From an uncultured Faecalibacterium sp. (GTDB taxonomy: Bacteria; Bacillota; Clostridia; Oscillospirales; Ruminococcaceae): a DNA stretch of 15,551 bases. Under the pieces are notes generated by a model. It was given only the letters and a program-made list of their open reading frames with translations. It searched no databases and had not been told where the DNA came from. Of this stretch, positions 6,602 through 13,251 are shown in pieces (position 1 is the first letter of the stretch; each line of letters begins with the position of its first letter). Location of the stretch: positions 1 through 15,551 of the forward strand of contig CALDLZ010000281.1 of the NCBI GenBank assembly GCA_937915335.1, given 5' to 3'. The translations under genes were made by a program, and so were the position numbers.

Positions 6602-6630
6602 ATTGTAACCCTTTTTGCGCCAAAAGGCAA
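6602..6630 (-). promoter_or_regulatory. Promoter of the C69 dipeptidase gene
   Basis: Read on minus: TTGCCT (6625-6630), a 17-base spacer and TACAAT (6602-6607). It lies in the 87-base gap after the CPBP stop codon and predicts a leader of about 45 bases. Confidence 0.6.
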
Positions 6631-6637
6631 GAGGGCC

Positions 6638-7507
6638 TTACTGGGGCTCCCCGGTCTCCTTCGGGGCGGCGGGGACGCAGTCTCTCCCAAAGTAGAGCGC
6701 CACTTCCCCGATCTTCTTTTTGCGCAGCAGGAAGAGGGTCGGGATGAGGTAGATCAGGATCGAGAGCAGCATACTGGCATCATAGCCCGAAATGCTCTCG
6801 GCTACGCCCTCGGTGCCGTACAGGCCGCCCACCAGCATGGAGGTAATATCCATGGCCCCGTGCAGGAACACCGTGACCCACAGGTTGCCGGTGCGGAAGT
6901 AGATGGCCGCGAACAGCGTGCCCAGCGATGCCGCAAAGACGCACTGCATCAGCACGCCGAAAGGAGCGCTGGAGAGCAGGTTTGTCAGATGGGCCGCGCC
7001 GAACAGCAGACCCGACAGCAGGCAGGCCTTCCAGACCCCTGCCCGGCTGGTGCCGAACTTTTCCAGCAGGGTCTGGGCGATGACCCCACGGAAGATAAAC
7101 TCCTCGGCCACACCCACCAGCGCCATACTCAAAAAGAAGCTGAAAATGCTGAACGCGGGCAGCAGCTGGCCGTTCTCGGGCATCCCGAACATCAGCTTGC
7201 TGTACAGGCTGTACCCGATGAGCACCAATGGATACATTCCCACCAGCAAACCATTGAAGAAGCCGCTGCCCCTGCGGCGGAGCAGATACAGCCTGCCAGT
7301 GCGGGCAAGGATGACCAGTGCTACCACCATGCCGATTGCTTCCTGGATGGCACTGAGGAAGTAGGAATCCATCTGTTCCAGGTCGGCCCCGGAAATCACC
7401 AGTGCCAGAATAATGAGGTAAGATGCCAGCAGCAAACTGCCCAGAAACAGCACCTCGGACAAAACGCAGAACCCGATTGGGTGCTTCGCGCGCAGACGTT
7501 TCAGCAT
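6638..7507 (-). CDS. CPBP family intramembrane metalloprotease
   Basis: A 289-residue polytopic membrane protein of the CAAX protease / bacteriocin-processing (Abi) family. The three catalytic motifs are present: EExxxR as E135-E136-F-I-F-R140, FxxxH as F169-G-A-A-H173, and HxxxD as H216-G-A-M-D220. About seven or eight hydrophobic segments surround them, starting with IGFCVLSEVLFLGSLLLASY. The C-terminus is charged (LRKKKIGE). Relatives cleave prenylated or peptide substrates in the membrane and some confer bacteriocin self-immunity, but no bacteriocin gene is nearby. I start at ATG 7507 because AGGAGG (7517-7522) is nine bases upstream; an open frame continues to a TTG at 7618 but would run through the promoter. 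The promoter is overlapped by a perfect palindrome, so expression is probably controlled by a repressor. Confidence 0.92.
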   Translation of the reverse strand: MLKRLRAKHPIGFCVLSEVLFLGSLLLASYLIILALVISGADLEQMDSYFLSAIQEAIGMVVALVILARTGRLYLLRRRGSGFFNGLLVGMYPLVLIGYSLYSKLMFGMPENGQLLPAFSIFSFFLSMALVGVAEEFIFRGVIAQTLLEKFGTSRAGVWKACLLSGLLFGAAHLTNLLSSAPFGVLMQCVFAASLGTLFAAIYFRTGNLWVTVFLHGAMDITSMLVGGLYGTEGVAESISGYDASMLLSILIYLIPTLFLLRKKKIGEVALYFGRDCVPAAPKETGEPQ

Positions 7508-7522
7508 AGGTAAATGCCTCCT

Positions 7523-7550
7523 GTATGTTAGTGGTTCTATTCTAACATAC
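7523..7550 (-). promoter_or_regulatory. Extended -10 promoter inside a palindromic operator
   Basis: GTATGTTAG (7523-7531), ten bases, CTAACATAC (7542-7550): a perfect 9+9 inverted repeat. Read on minus, one half contains TGTTAGAAT, an extended -10 element with TAGAAT at 7539-7544; the other half falls at the predicted start site and ends one base before the AGGAGG ribosome binding site. The -35 region (TTTCTC-like) is poor, as is usual with an extended -10. A dimeric regulator bound here would block initiation. The regulator is unknown. Confidence 0.65.
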
Positions 7551-7611
7551 TTTGCCAGAAAGAGAAAGTTTTTGGCGTTTTCTGCCCCGGCGAAAAATCT
7601 CAAAAAAGGTG

Positions 7612-7640
7612 TTGACAAGAACCGGCCCGTATAGTATAAT
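7612..7640 (+). promoter_or_regulatory. Consensus promoter of the tRNA operon
   Basis: TTGACA (7612-7617), a 17-base spacer and TATAAT (7635-7640), perfect in all three parts, as expected for stable RNA. The first tRNA begins 45 bases after the -10 box. Confidence 0.92.
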
Positions 7641-7685
7641 ATCCCTTGTCAGCGGCGTGCTTCAAAGCTGACCACAACAGAATGA

Positions 7686-7759
7686 TGGGGATTTGCATAG
7701 TGGTAGTGCGGTAGACTCTGACTCTACTTGTGGGAGTTCGATTCTCTCATCCCCAACCA
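7686..7759 (+). tRNA. tRNA-Gln (anticodon CTG)
   Basis: A full cloverleaf. Acceptor TGGGGAT (7686-7692) pairs with ATCCCCA (7749-7755). The D stem is GCAT/GTGC around AGTGGTA. The anticodon stem GTAGA/TCTAC encloses loop CTCTGAC, anticodon CTG, which reads CAG. The T stem GGGAG/CTCTC holds loop TTCGATT. Discriminator A (7756) is followed by an encoded CCA (7757-7759). Confidence 0.95.
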
Positions 7760-7763
7760 GAAA

Positions 7764-7793
7764 ACCGCAGTCGCCTTCCGGCTGCGGTATTTT
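7764..7793 (+). other. Hairpin between the two tRNAs
   Basis: ACCGCAG (7764-7770) pairs with CTGCGGT (7782-7788) around an 11-base loop and is followed by ATTTT, flush against the tRNA-Pro 5' end. It looks like a weak terminator or a processing landmark. Partial termination here would lower tRNA-Pro relative to tRNA-Gln. Confidence 0.55.
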
Positions 7794-7866
7794 CGGGGCA
7801 TAGCGCAGTTGGTAGCGCGCCTCGTTCGGGACGAGGAGGCCGTGGGTTCAAATCCCGCTGCTCCGA
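7794..7866 (+). tRNA. tRNA-Pro (anticodon CGG)
   Basis: A full cloverleaf. Acceptor CGGGGCA (7794-7800) pairs with TGCTCCG (7859-7865), with one G-T pair. The D stem is GCGC/GCGC. The anticodon stem CCTCG/CGAGG encloses loop TTCGGGA, anticodon CGG, which reads CCG. The T arm is GTGGG-TTCAAAT-CCCGC. Discriminator A (7866) is followed by CTG, so CCA is not encoded and must be added after transcription, unlike the neighbouring tRNA-Gln. Confidence 0.95.
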
Positions 7867-7870
7867 CTGA

Positions 7871-7903
7871 AAAAAGAGACACACTTTTGGTGTGTCTCTT
7901 TTT
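7871..7903 (+). terminator. Terminator of the tRNA operon
   Basis: AAAAAGAGACACAC (7871-7884), loop TTTTG, GTGTGTCTCTTTTT (7890-7903). A 14-base-pair stem ending in a T run, four bases after the tRNA-Pro discriminator. Confidence 0.92.
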
Positions 7904-7922
7904 CTGTTTACAAAACTTTTTC

Positions 7923-7951
7923 TTGACACGCTCCCCCTTTGGGAATACTCT
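7923..7951 (+). promoter_or_regulatory. Probable promoter of the phosphofructokinase gene
   Basis: A perfect -35 TTGACA (7923-7928) with, at 17 bases, only a poor -10 (TACTCT, 7946-7951); a better TATAGT follows at 7952-7957 but at a 23-base spacer. The -35 call is firm, the -10 choice is not. Confidence 0.5.
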
Positions 7952-8014
7952 TATAGTATCAGATACCGCTGCTCCGCGGCGGGAAAGATCAAGAGGAAAC
8001 GAGGGATTTGTGAG

Positions 8015-9091
8015 ATGAAAAAACGTGTTGGCATCCTGACCTCCGGTGGCGACTGCCCGGGCCTGAACGCAACGATCCGCGGCGTGGCAAAGGCCCTGTA
8101 TGCCCGGATGGGTGATAATGTGGAGATCGTGGGTATCCTGAACGGCTATCACGGCCTGATCAACGGCGAGTACAAGGAAATGTGCGAGGACGACTTCCGG
8201 GGCATCCTGACGCTGGGCGGCACCATCCTGGGCACCAAGCGCACCCCCTTCAAACTGATGCGTGTGGTCGAGGATGATAAGATCGACAAGGTCGCGGCCA
8301 TGAAAAAGACCTACAAGGACGCAAAGCTGGACTGCCTGCTCTGCCTGGGCGGCAACGGCACCCACAAGACCGCCAACCTTCTCTCGCAGGAGGGCCTGAA
8401 CATCATCGGCCTGCCCAAGACCATCGACAATGATATCTACGGCACCGACGTGACCTTCGGCTTCCACACCGCCGTGGATATCGCCACCGAGGTCATCGAC
8501 CGCATCCACACCACCGCCGGCAGTCACAGCCGCGTCATGTGCATCGAGATCATGGGCAACAAGGCCGGCTGGCTGACCCTCTATTCCGGCATCGCTGGTG
8601 GTGCGGATATCATTCTGCTGCCCGAGCAGCCTTACGACATTGACCGTGTCTGTGACGCTGTGGAGCGCCGGGCAAAGCGTGGCTCCAACTTCTCCATCAT
8701 CGCCGTGGCCGAGGGTGCCATGAACGTGGACGAGGCCAAGATGAAGCGTAAGGAGTGGACCGCCAAACGCGCCGAGGCAGGCTACACTACCGCAACCAAT
8801 CGCATTGCCGCCGCCGTCCAGAAAAAGACCGGCATGGAGACTCGCGTCTGCATCCCGGGCCATATGCAGCGCGGCGGCAGCCCCAGCGCCTACGACCGTG
8901 TACTGGCCACCCAGTTCGGCAGCTACGCCGCCAAGCTGGTGGAGATCGAGCGTTATGGCGTGACCGTGGCTCTGGTCAACAACCATGTCACCGCCAACCG
9001 TCTGGAGGATATCGCCGGTAAGACCCGCAATATCCCCGAAGGCTGCGAGCTGCTCACCGTTGCACGGCGCATGGGGATCAGTTTGGGGTAA
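8015..9091 (+). CDS. 6-phosphofructokinase
   Basis: A 358-residue glycolytic kinase that phosphorylates fructose-6-phosphate at C1. Seen in order: the nucleotide loop GILTSGGDCPGLNATIRG (6-23), GGNGT (112-116), the catalytic PKTIDND (134-140), EIMGNKAGW (178-186), GGADIILLPEQPYDI, and GHMQRGGSPSAYDR (282-295) of the sugar-phosphate site. The Gly after GGN, where pyrophosphate-dependent enzymes carry Asp, argues for ATP as donor; the Asn in GGNGT replaces the Asp of E. coli GGDGS. The allosteric Arg positions of E. coli PfkA are not obviously kept. Length is longer than PfkA (320) and fits the Clostridial group. Start at ATG 8015: GAGGG (8001-8005) is nine bases upstream. The frame is open back to 7892 but that part covers the promoter. 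A monocistronic unit with its own terminator. Confidence 0.92.
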   Translation: MKKRVGILTSGGDCPGLNATIRGVAKALYARMGDNVEIVGILNGYHGLINGEYKEMCEDDFRGILTLGGTILGTKRTPFKLMRVVEDDKIDKVAAMKKTYKDAKLDCLLCLGGNGTHKTANLLSQEGLNIIGLPKTIDNDIYGTDVTFGFHTAVDIATEVIDRIHTTAGSHSRVMCIEIMGNKAGWLTLYSGIAGGADIILLPEQPYDIDRVCDAVERRAKRGSNFSIIAVAEGAMNVDEAKMKRKEWTAKRAEAGYTTATNRIAAAVQKKTGMETRVCIPGHMQRGGSPSAYDRVLATQFGSYAAKLVEIERYGVTVALVNNHVTANRLEDIAGKTRNIPEGCELLTVARRMGISLG

Positions 9092-9108
9092 CCTCTTTTA
9101 TAAAACGC

Positions 9109-9147
9109 ACAAGGCCGCTGCAAACATCATGCAGCGGCCACTTGTTT
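9109..9147 (+). terminator. Terminator of the phosphofructokinase gene
   Basis: ACAAG plus GCCGCTGCA (9109-9122), loop AACATCA, TGCAGCGGC (9130-9138), two unpaired bases, CTTGT (9141-9145) and TT. A strong GC stem, though its T tract is weak. Confidence 0.75.
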
Positions 9148-9174
9148 CATCTAATTTTTCGAGGAAAACCAAAA

Positions 9175-9228
9175 ATGACAGACAAAGACATCTACCTGTG
9201 GAGAGCCACAATAAAAACTTCAAGCTAG
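9175..9228 (+). pseudogene. 5' fragment of the EVE-like gene, ended by an in-frame TAG
   Basis: ATG 9175 has GAGGA (9161-9165) nine bases upstream and reads MTDKDIYLWRATIKTSS before TAG at 9226-9228. It is in the same frame as the long open frame that follows, and the intervening codons read DGRAFEFCRRNNIL, which joins smoothly to GVGWCLRDEN. IYLWRATI followed by FCRRNNILGVGW is the expected opening of a PUA/EVE-like domain. So this is the true gene start, with codon 18 changed to amber, not a separate peptide gene. A change from CAG, AAG, GAG or TGG is enough to explain it. Confidence 0.75.
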
Positions 9229-9267
9229 GATGGCAGAGCATTTGAATTCTGTCGGCGGAACAACATC

Positions 9268-10071
9268 TTGGGGGTGGGGTGGTGTCTGCGGGATGAAAAT
9301 GACCAGCCCTATATTCCAGCTTCTATTGAGGAATGCGAGAAAAAGGGACGAGAGCAGTATGATTCCAGCCGCGGCTTTGTGGTATCCATCCACGCTCTAA
9401 AGGAGATGGCTGTCGATGATCTGATCTGGACACGGCATAACGGCATCTATTACCTGTGCCGCGTATTGAGTACATGGAAATACAACTGTGACGCCGCTCA
9501 TGTTTATGAGGACGTGATCAACTATGTGGATGTCGAATTCCATGAGATCGGTACGGTCGAGAAGGTGCCCGGAAAGATCGCAAACAGTTTTCGGGCAAGG
9601 TCGGCGCTACAGAGGATCACCGATGATATTCAGCTGAACTATTCAGAGCACCTGTATAATGCCATTACCGGAGCCCGATTCTATCCAGAGTGCGCTATAA
9701 AGCGAGAGGAAATTCTGGATTTCCTTCAGCCGGAGGATGTGGAAGAAGCAGTCAGCTTATATTTGCAGCTGGAAAAGGGATACCTGATCTATTCCAGCAC
9801 CAATAAGCTGGATACCCAGATCTATGAGCTTGTTGCCGTGGCAAAAGATGGAAGCCACAAAGCTTATCCGCAGGTCAAAACAGGGACTGTTCCACTGGAT
9901 GGAAATTCCTATCAGGATCTGGTCTCCAATGGAGACAAAGTGTTCCTTTTTACAGTGAATGGCGAATACCGAAACACAACCGGAATGGATATCATCGACA
10001 AAAAGGCTCTGATCGATTTTATATACGGGCACAAAAATATTATGCCCGGCAGAATCAAACAGTGGCTGTAA
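9268..10071 (+). CDS. Uncharacterised PUA/EVE-like protein (open part downstream of the amber codon)
   Basis: A 267-codon open frame, or 280 codons counted from the base after the TAG. Begin at TTG 9268 if re-initiation occurs (GGCGG at 9253-9257 is a weak binding site); otherwise it is the body of a broken gene from ATG 9175. The first 90 residues have EVE/PUA-like features: NNILGVGW, a helix IEECEKKGREQYDSSRG, MAVDDLIWTRHNGIYYLCRV, and later YVDVEFHEIG and KVPGKIANSF. Such domains bind modified bases in RNA or DNA and often sit in defence proteins. Residues about 110-267 have no motif I can name; a Tyr-rich YLQLEKGYLIYSS and a C-terminal DKKALIDFIYGHKNIMPGRIKQWL are notable. It has no partner gene: terminators stand on both sides. 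Codons are more A/T-ending than in the PFK gene, suggesting acquisition. No specific function is claimed. Confidence 0.6.
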   Translation: MGVGWCLRDENDQPYIPASIEECEKKGREQYDSSRGFVVSIHALKEMAVDDLIWTRHNGIYYLCRVLSTWKYNCDAAHVYEDVINYVDVEFHEIGTVEKVPGKIANSFRARSALQRITDDIQLNYSEHLYNAITGARFYPECAIKREEILDFLQPEDVEEAVSLYLQLEKGYLIYSSTNKLDTQIYELVAVAKDGSHKAYPQVKTGTVPLDGNSYQDLVSNGDKVFLFTVNGEYRNTTGMDIIDKKALIDFIYGHKNIMPGRIKQWL

Positions 10072-10084
10072 ACTGTGCATCATA

Positions 10085-10123
10085 AAAAAGAGCGCCCCTG
10101 CGCAACGCAGGGACGCTCTTTTC
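10085..10123. terminator. Bidirectional terminator between the EVE-like gene and rfbB
   Basis: AAAAGAGCG and CCCTGCG pair with CGCAGGG and CGCTCTTTT around loop CAA, with one mismatch (C/A) in a 17-base arm. A and T runs on opposite flanks let it end both the plus-strand EVE-like gene and the minus-strand rfb operon. Confidence 0.9.
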
Positions 10124-10147
10124 TCATTTTGAGAGATTTACAAGAGA

Positions 10148-11212
10148 TTATTTATTCTTGTACATTTCCTCATAGTATTTCTGGTAGTTGCCGCTGGTGA
10201 TGTGCTCCATCCACTCCTCGTGTTCGAGGTACCAGTCAATGGTCAGGACGATACCCTTCTCGAACGGGGTCTCGGGATACCAGCCCAGATCATTTTTGAT
10301 CTTGGTGGGGTCGATGCCGTAGCGGCGGTCATGGCCCAGGCGGTCAGCGACATGCTTGATGAGATCCTCGCTGATGCCGTCATCCTTCAGGCGGTCATGC
10401 AGCTGCTCGATGATGGTCTTGACAATGAAGATGTTGGGGCGCTCGTTATGGCCGCCGACATTGTAGACCTCACCGATCTTACCGCCATTGCAGACCATAT
10501 CGATGGCCTTGCAATGATCCTCAACATACAGCCAGTCACGGATCTGCATACCATCGCCATAGACAGGCAGCTGCTTGTGGTGCTTGACGTTGTTGATCAT
10601 CAGAGGGATCAGCTTCTCAGGGAACTGATAGGGGCCGTAGTTGTTGGAGCAGCGGGTAATATTGATGGGCATACCGTAGGTATCGTGGAACGCCTTGACA
10701 AACATATCAGCGCTGGCCTTGGATGCGGAGTAGGGGCTGTGGGGGCACAGCGGAGTGGTCTCCATGAAGTAGCCCTCGGCACCCAGAGCGCCGTAGACCT
10801 CATCGGTGGAAACCTGCAGGTACTTCTTGCCTTCCTTCCAGGTCTTGGCCTCGGCATCGTACCAGGCTTCCTTGGCGCGCTGCAGCAGGTTCACGGTACC
10901 CATGACATTGCTCTGAACGAAGATCTCAGGGTTCTTGATGGAACGGTCAACATGGCTCTCAGCGGCAAAGTTGATGACGTAATCGAAATCATACTTTGCG
11001 AACAGGCCCTCAACCAGCTCCTTATCGCAGATATCACCCTGCACGAACACATGGCGGGGGTCCCCCTCGACATCCTTCAGGTTCTCCAGGTTGCCTGCGT
11101 AGGTCAGCTTATCCAGGTTGACCAGCAGGATCTCGGGATACTTCTTGAGCATATAGTGGACAAAGTTGGAGCCGATAAAACCGGCGCAGCCGGTGATCAG
11201 ATATTTTTTCAT
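10148..11212 (-). CDS. rfbB: dTDP-glucose 4,6-dehydratase
   Basis: A 354-residue NAD-dependent SDR enzyme that converts dTDP-glucose to dTDP-4-keto-6-deoxyglucose. The Rossmann loop is GCAGFIGS (8-15). The catalytic STDEVYG (135-141) supplies Thr136, Asp137 and Glu138, and YSASK (161-165) supplies Tyr161 and Lys165. RCSNNYGPYQFPEKLIPLMI and GDGMQIRDWLYVEDH are the dTDP-sugar binding blocks of RfbB/RmlB. Length is normal. The start ATG 11212 is preceded by GAGGT at about 11 bases, a weaker site than those of rfbA and rfbD. Last gene of rfbA-rfbD-rfbB on minus; 53 bases separate it from rfbD, with no promoter that I can see there. An insertion, EAWYDAEAKTWKEGKKYL, before the catalytic block is seen in other Clostridial RfbB proteins. 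Confidence 0.97.
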   Translation of the reverse strand: MKKYLITGCAGFIGSNFVHYMLKKYPEILLVNLDKLTYAGNLENLKDVEGDPRHVFVQGDICDKELVEGLFAKYDFDYVINFAAESHVDRSIKNPEIFVQSNVMGTVNLLQRAKEAWYDAEAKTWKEGKKYLQVSTDEVYGALGAEGYFMETTPLCPHSPYSASKASADMFVKAFHDTYGMPINITRCSNNYGPYQFPEKLIPLMINNVKHHKQLPVYGDGMQIRDWLYVEDHCKAIDMVCNGGKIGEVYNVGGHNERPNIFIVKTIIEQLHDRLKDDGISEDLIKHVADRLGHDRRYGIDPTKIKNDLGWYPETPFEKGIVLTIDWYLEHEEWMEHITSGNYQKYYEEMYKNK

Positions 11213-11265
11213 AGGTTTATTTTACCTCGATTTTCAGGGTTCATCTTCTTAGGGAAACTTTTCCC

Positions 11266-12180
11266 TTACTTCATTCCATTCTCGCCATCCCAATGGGCGA
11301 AGAAGCAGGCCAGGGCCTCTTTCCAATCACGAACATCATTTCCGACGGTACAGCGGAGCATCCGGTTATCCAGTGCGCTCCACTTGGGGCGGTCCGCGCT
11401 TTCGGGGTGCTTGGTCTTGTACTCCTCGCTGGTGCAGGGAGCCACGGTAGCCTCCACGCCGGACAGACGGATGATCTCGGAAGCGAAATCGTACCAGGAG
11501 CAGGTGCCCTCGCCGGTGCAGTGATACAGGCCATACTCATGGGTCACGCAGAGCTGCAGAATCTCATGGGCCAGATCGACGGCGTTGGTGGGGTTGCCGC
11601 ACTGGTCGTTGACCACTTCCAGCTTGCCGAACTTTTTGCCAGCATTCACGATGGTCTTGACGAAGTTCTTGCCATAGTAGCTGTACAGCCAGGCCGTGCG
11701 GATGATGAAGTGGCGGTGGCAGAACTGCTCCACATACTTTTCACCCATGAGCTTGGTGGAGCCATAGGCACTGATGGGGCCGGGGATGGTTGCCTCATCC
11801 TGCGGGATGCCGCCGTTCTCACGGCCGGAGAACACATAGTCGGTAGAGACATGCACCAGACGGGCACCGGTCTTTTCGGCAGCCTGGGCCAGATTGCGGG
11901 GCCCCAGGGCGTTTGCCTTGAAGGCAGCGTCGTGGTTCACCTCGCAGCCATCCACATTGGTGTAGGCGGCGCAGTTGATGATGACATCCGGGCGCTGGCG
12001 GCGGATGAAGTCATCCACCATCTTATAGTTGGAGATGTCCAGCTCCGGCAGGTCTACCGGAATGACGGTGGCGTTCAGCAGCTTTTCGGGGATGGGGCCG
12101 ATCTCACTGCGGCCCTCCCGCAGCTGCTTGATGATCTCGGTGCCAAGCTGGCCCTTGCAGCCGGTGACAATGATTTTCAT
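11266..12180 (-). CDS. rfbD: dTDP-4-dehydrorhamnose reductase
   Basis: A 304-residue SDR enzyme for the last step of dTDP-L-rhamnose synthesis, reducing the 4-keto group with NAD(P)H. GCKGQLGTEI (7-16) is the nucleotide loop. INCAAYTNVDGCE (68-80), STDYVFSG (112-119) and the catalytic YGSTK (139-143) are standard RmlD motifs, and RTAWLYSYYGKNFVKTIV follows as expected. Length is close to the usual 280-300. AGGAGGGG lies eight to ten bases before ATG 12180, a very strong site. It is 19 bases downstream of rfbA and in the same transcript. Its substrate is the epimerised sugar made by RfbC, which is not encoded in this window. Confidence 0.96.
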   Translation of the reverse strand: MKIIVTGCKGQLGTEIIKQLREGRSEIGPIPEKLLNATVIPVDLPELDISNYKMVDDFIRRQRPDVIINCAAYTNVDGCEVNHDAAFKANALGPRNLAQAAEKTGARLVHVSTDYVFSGRENGGIPQDEATIPGPISAYGSTKLMGEKYVEQFCHRHFIIRTAWLYSYYGKNFVKTIVNAGKKFGKLEVVNDQCGNPTNAVDLAHEILQLCVTHEYGLYHCTGEGTCSWYDFASEIIRLSGVEATVAPCTSEEYKTKHPESADRPKWSALDNRMLRCTVGNDVRDWKEALACFFAHWDGENGMK

Positions 12181-12199
12181 GGGTTTTCCCCCTCCTGCA

Positions 12200-13087
12200 T
12201 TAGTATCTCAGTTTGCCGTCGGCCACATTCTTGAGGTGCTGGCCGTAGGGGCTCTTGCCGTAGCGGGAAGCGCTTTCCAGCAGGGTCTCACGGTCGATCC
12301 AGCCATACTTGAACGCGATCTCCTCGGGGGCGCTGATCTTGATGCCCTGGCGTTTCTCGACCATACGGACAAAGTCAGCGGCATCCACCAGGCTCTCCAT
12401 CGTGCCGGTATCCAGCCATGCAAAGCCGCGGCCCAGCAGCTGAACGTCCAGCTCGTCCTTCTTCAGGTACATGTCGTTCAGGGTTGTGATCTCCAGCTCG
12501 CCGCGTGCGGAGGGCTTGACCTGTTTTGCCATCTCGACGACTTCCTTGTTGTAGAAGTACAGGCCGGTGATGGCGTAATTGCTCTTCGGGTGCTCGGGCT
12601 TCTCTTCCACGCTCAGCACCTTGCCATTCTGGTCGAATTCCACGATACCGAAGCGCTCGGGATCCTGCACATAGTAGCCGAACACGGTGCAGCGGCCCTT
12701 GGTCTCCGCGTTGGCGGCGGCAGTCTTCAAAATCTTGGAGAAGCCGTTGCCATAGAAGATGTTATCGCCCAGGATCATGGCACAGCAGTCGTCGCCGATG
12801 AACTCCTCGCCCAGGATGAATGCCTGTGCCAGACCATCGGGAGAGGGCTGGACCTTATATTGCAGATGGATGCCATACTGGCTGCCATCGCCCAGCAGCG
12901 CCTCAAAGCGCGGCGTGTCAGTGGGGGTAGAGATGATCAGGATATCCTGGATGCCCGCCAGCATGAGGGTGGACAGAGGATAATAGATCATGGGCTTATC
13001 GTAGACGGGCAGCAGCTGCTTGCTGGTAACCATCGTCAGCGGATAAAGCCGGGTGCCGGCACCGCCGGCCAGAATAATGCCTTTCAT
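12200..13087 (-). CDS. rfbA: Glucose-1-phosphate thymidylyltransferase
   Basis: A 295-residue nucleotidyltransferase that makes dTDP-glucose from dTTP and glucose-1-phosphate, the entry step of the pathway and usually the feedback point for dTDP-rhamnose. The signature [11 protein letters not shown] (8-18) with [17 protein letters not shown] after it binds the nucleotide. LGDNIFYG (107-114) holds the metal-binding Asp, and [20 protein letters not shown] is the sugar-phosphate block. Length is normal for RmlA. AAGGAG (13098-13103) is ten bases before ATG 13087. First gene of the rfb operon, with its own promoter at 13220-13248 and a structured leader of about 125 bases that contains mutually exclusive hairpins. 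Confidence 0.97.
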   Translation of the reverse strand: MKGIILAGGAGTRLYPLTMVTSKQLLPVYDKPMIYYPLSTLMLAGIQDILIISTPTDTPRFEALLGDGSQYGIHLQYKVQPSPDGLAQAFILGEEFIGDDCCAMILGDNIFYGNGFSKILKTAAANAETKGRCTVFGYYVQDPERFGIVEFDQNGKVLSVEEKPEHPKSNYAITGLYFYNKEVVEMAKQVKPSARGELEITTLNDMYLKKDELDVQLLGRGFAWLDTGTMESLVDAADFVRMVEKRQGIKISAPEEIAFKYGWIDRETLLESASRYGKSPYGQHLKNVADGKLRY

Positions 13088-13124
13088 AATTTGTGCACTC
13101 CTTTTATTCTTCAGAAAAAGTTGT

Positions 13125-13156
13125 GCAGCTTAATTCAAAGCGGAGCTGCGTCCGCT
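13125..13156 (-). promoter_or_regulatory. Competing hairpins in the rfbA leader
   Basis: Read on minus: AGCGGA/TCCGCT (13139-13156) and GCAGCT/AGCTGC (13125-13149) share bases, so only one can form at a time. A third hairpin GCCGC/GCGGC (13186-13199) lies upstream. None has a T tract, so any effect would be on stability or translation rather than termination. It matches no riboswitch class I know. Confidence 0.35.
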
Positions 13157-13219
13157 ATCAACAAAGTTGCAGGGTAAAAGCTCTGGCCGCAATGGCGGCA
13201 TCAGATAGTTTTACACCTT

Positions 13220-13248
13220 ATTCTACTATCAAATCGAGAAAAAAGCAA
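13220..13248 (-). promoter_or_regulatory. Promoter of the rfbA-rfbD-rfbB operon
   Basis: Read on minus: TTGCTT (13243-13248), a 17-base spacer and TAGAAT (13220-13225). The -35 box lies in the T-rich tail of the upstream glycosyltransferase terminator. GATAGT (13204-13209) and ACTATC (13225-13230) form a short inverted repeat around the -10 box and start site, a weak operator candidate. Confidence 0.65.
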
Positions 13249-13251
13249 GAA

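Noticed and set aside
7508..7618. TTG 7618 as start of the CPBP protease
   Set aside because: The added 37 residues would cover the palindromic promoter; AGGAGG sits at the right distance from ATG 7507.
7724..8986. 420-codon open frame on minus across the PFK gene and tRNAs
   Set aside because: It passes through both tRNA genes and their terminator and is antisense to a well-supported PFK.
10202..11524. 440-codon open frame on plus across rfbB
   Set aside because: Antisense shadow of rfbB running into rfbD; no start signal and a composition of Ala/Val/Asp/Gly runs without domains.
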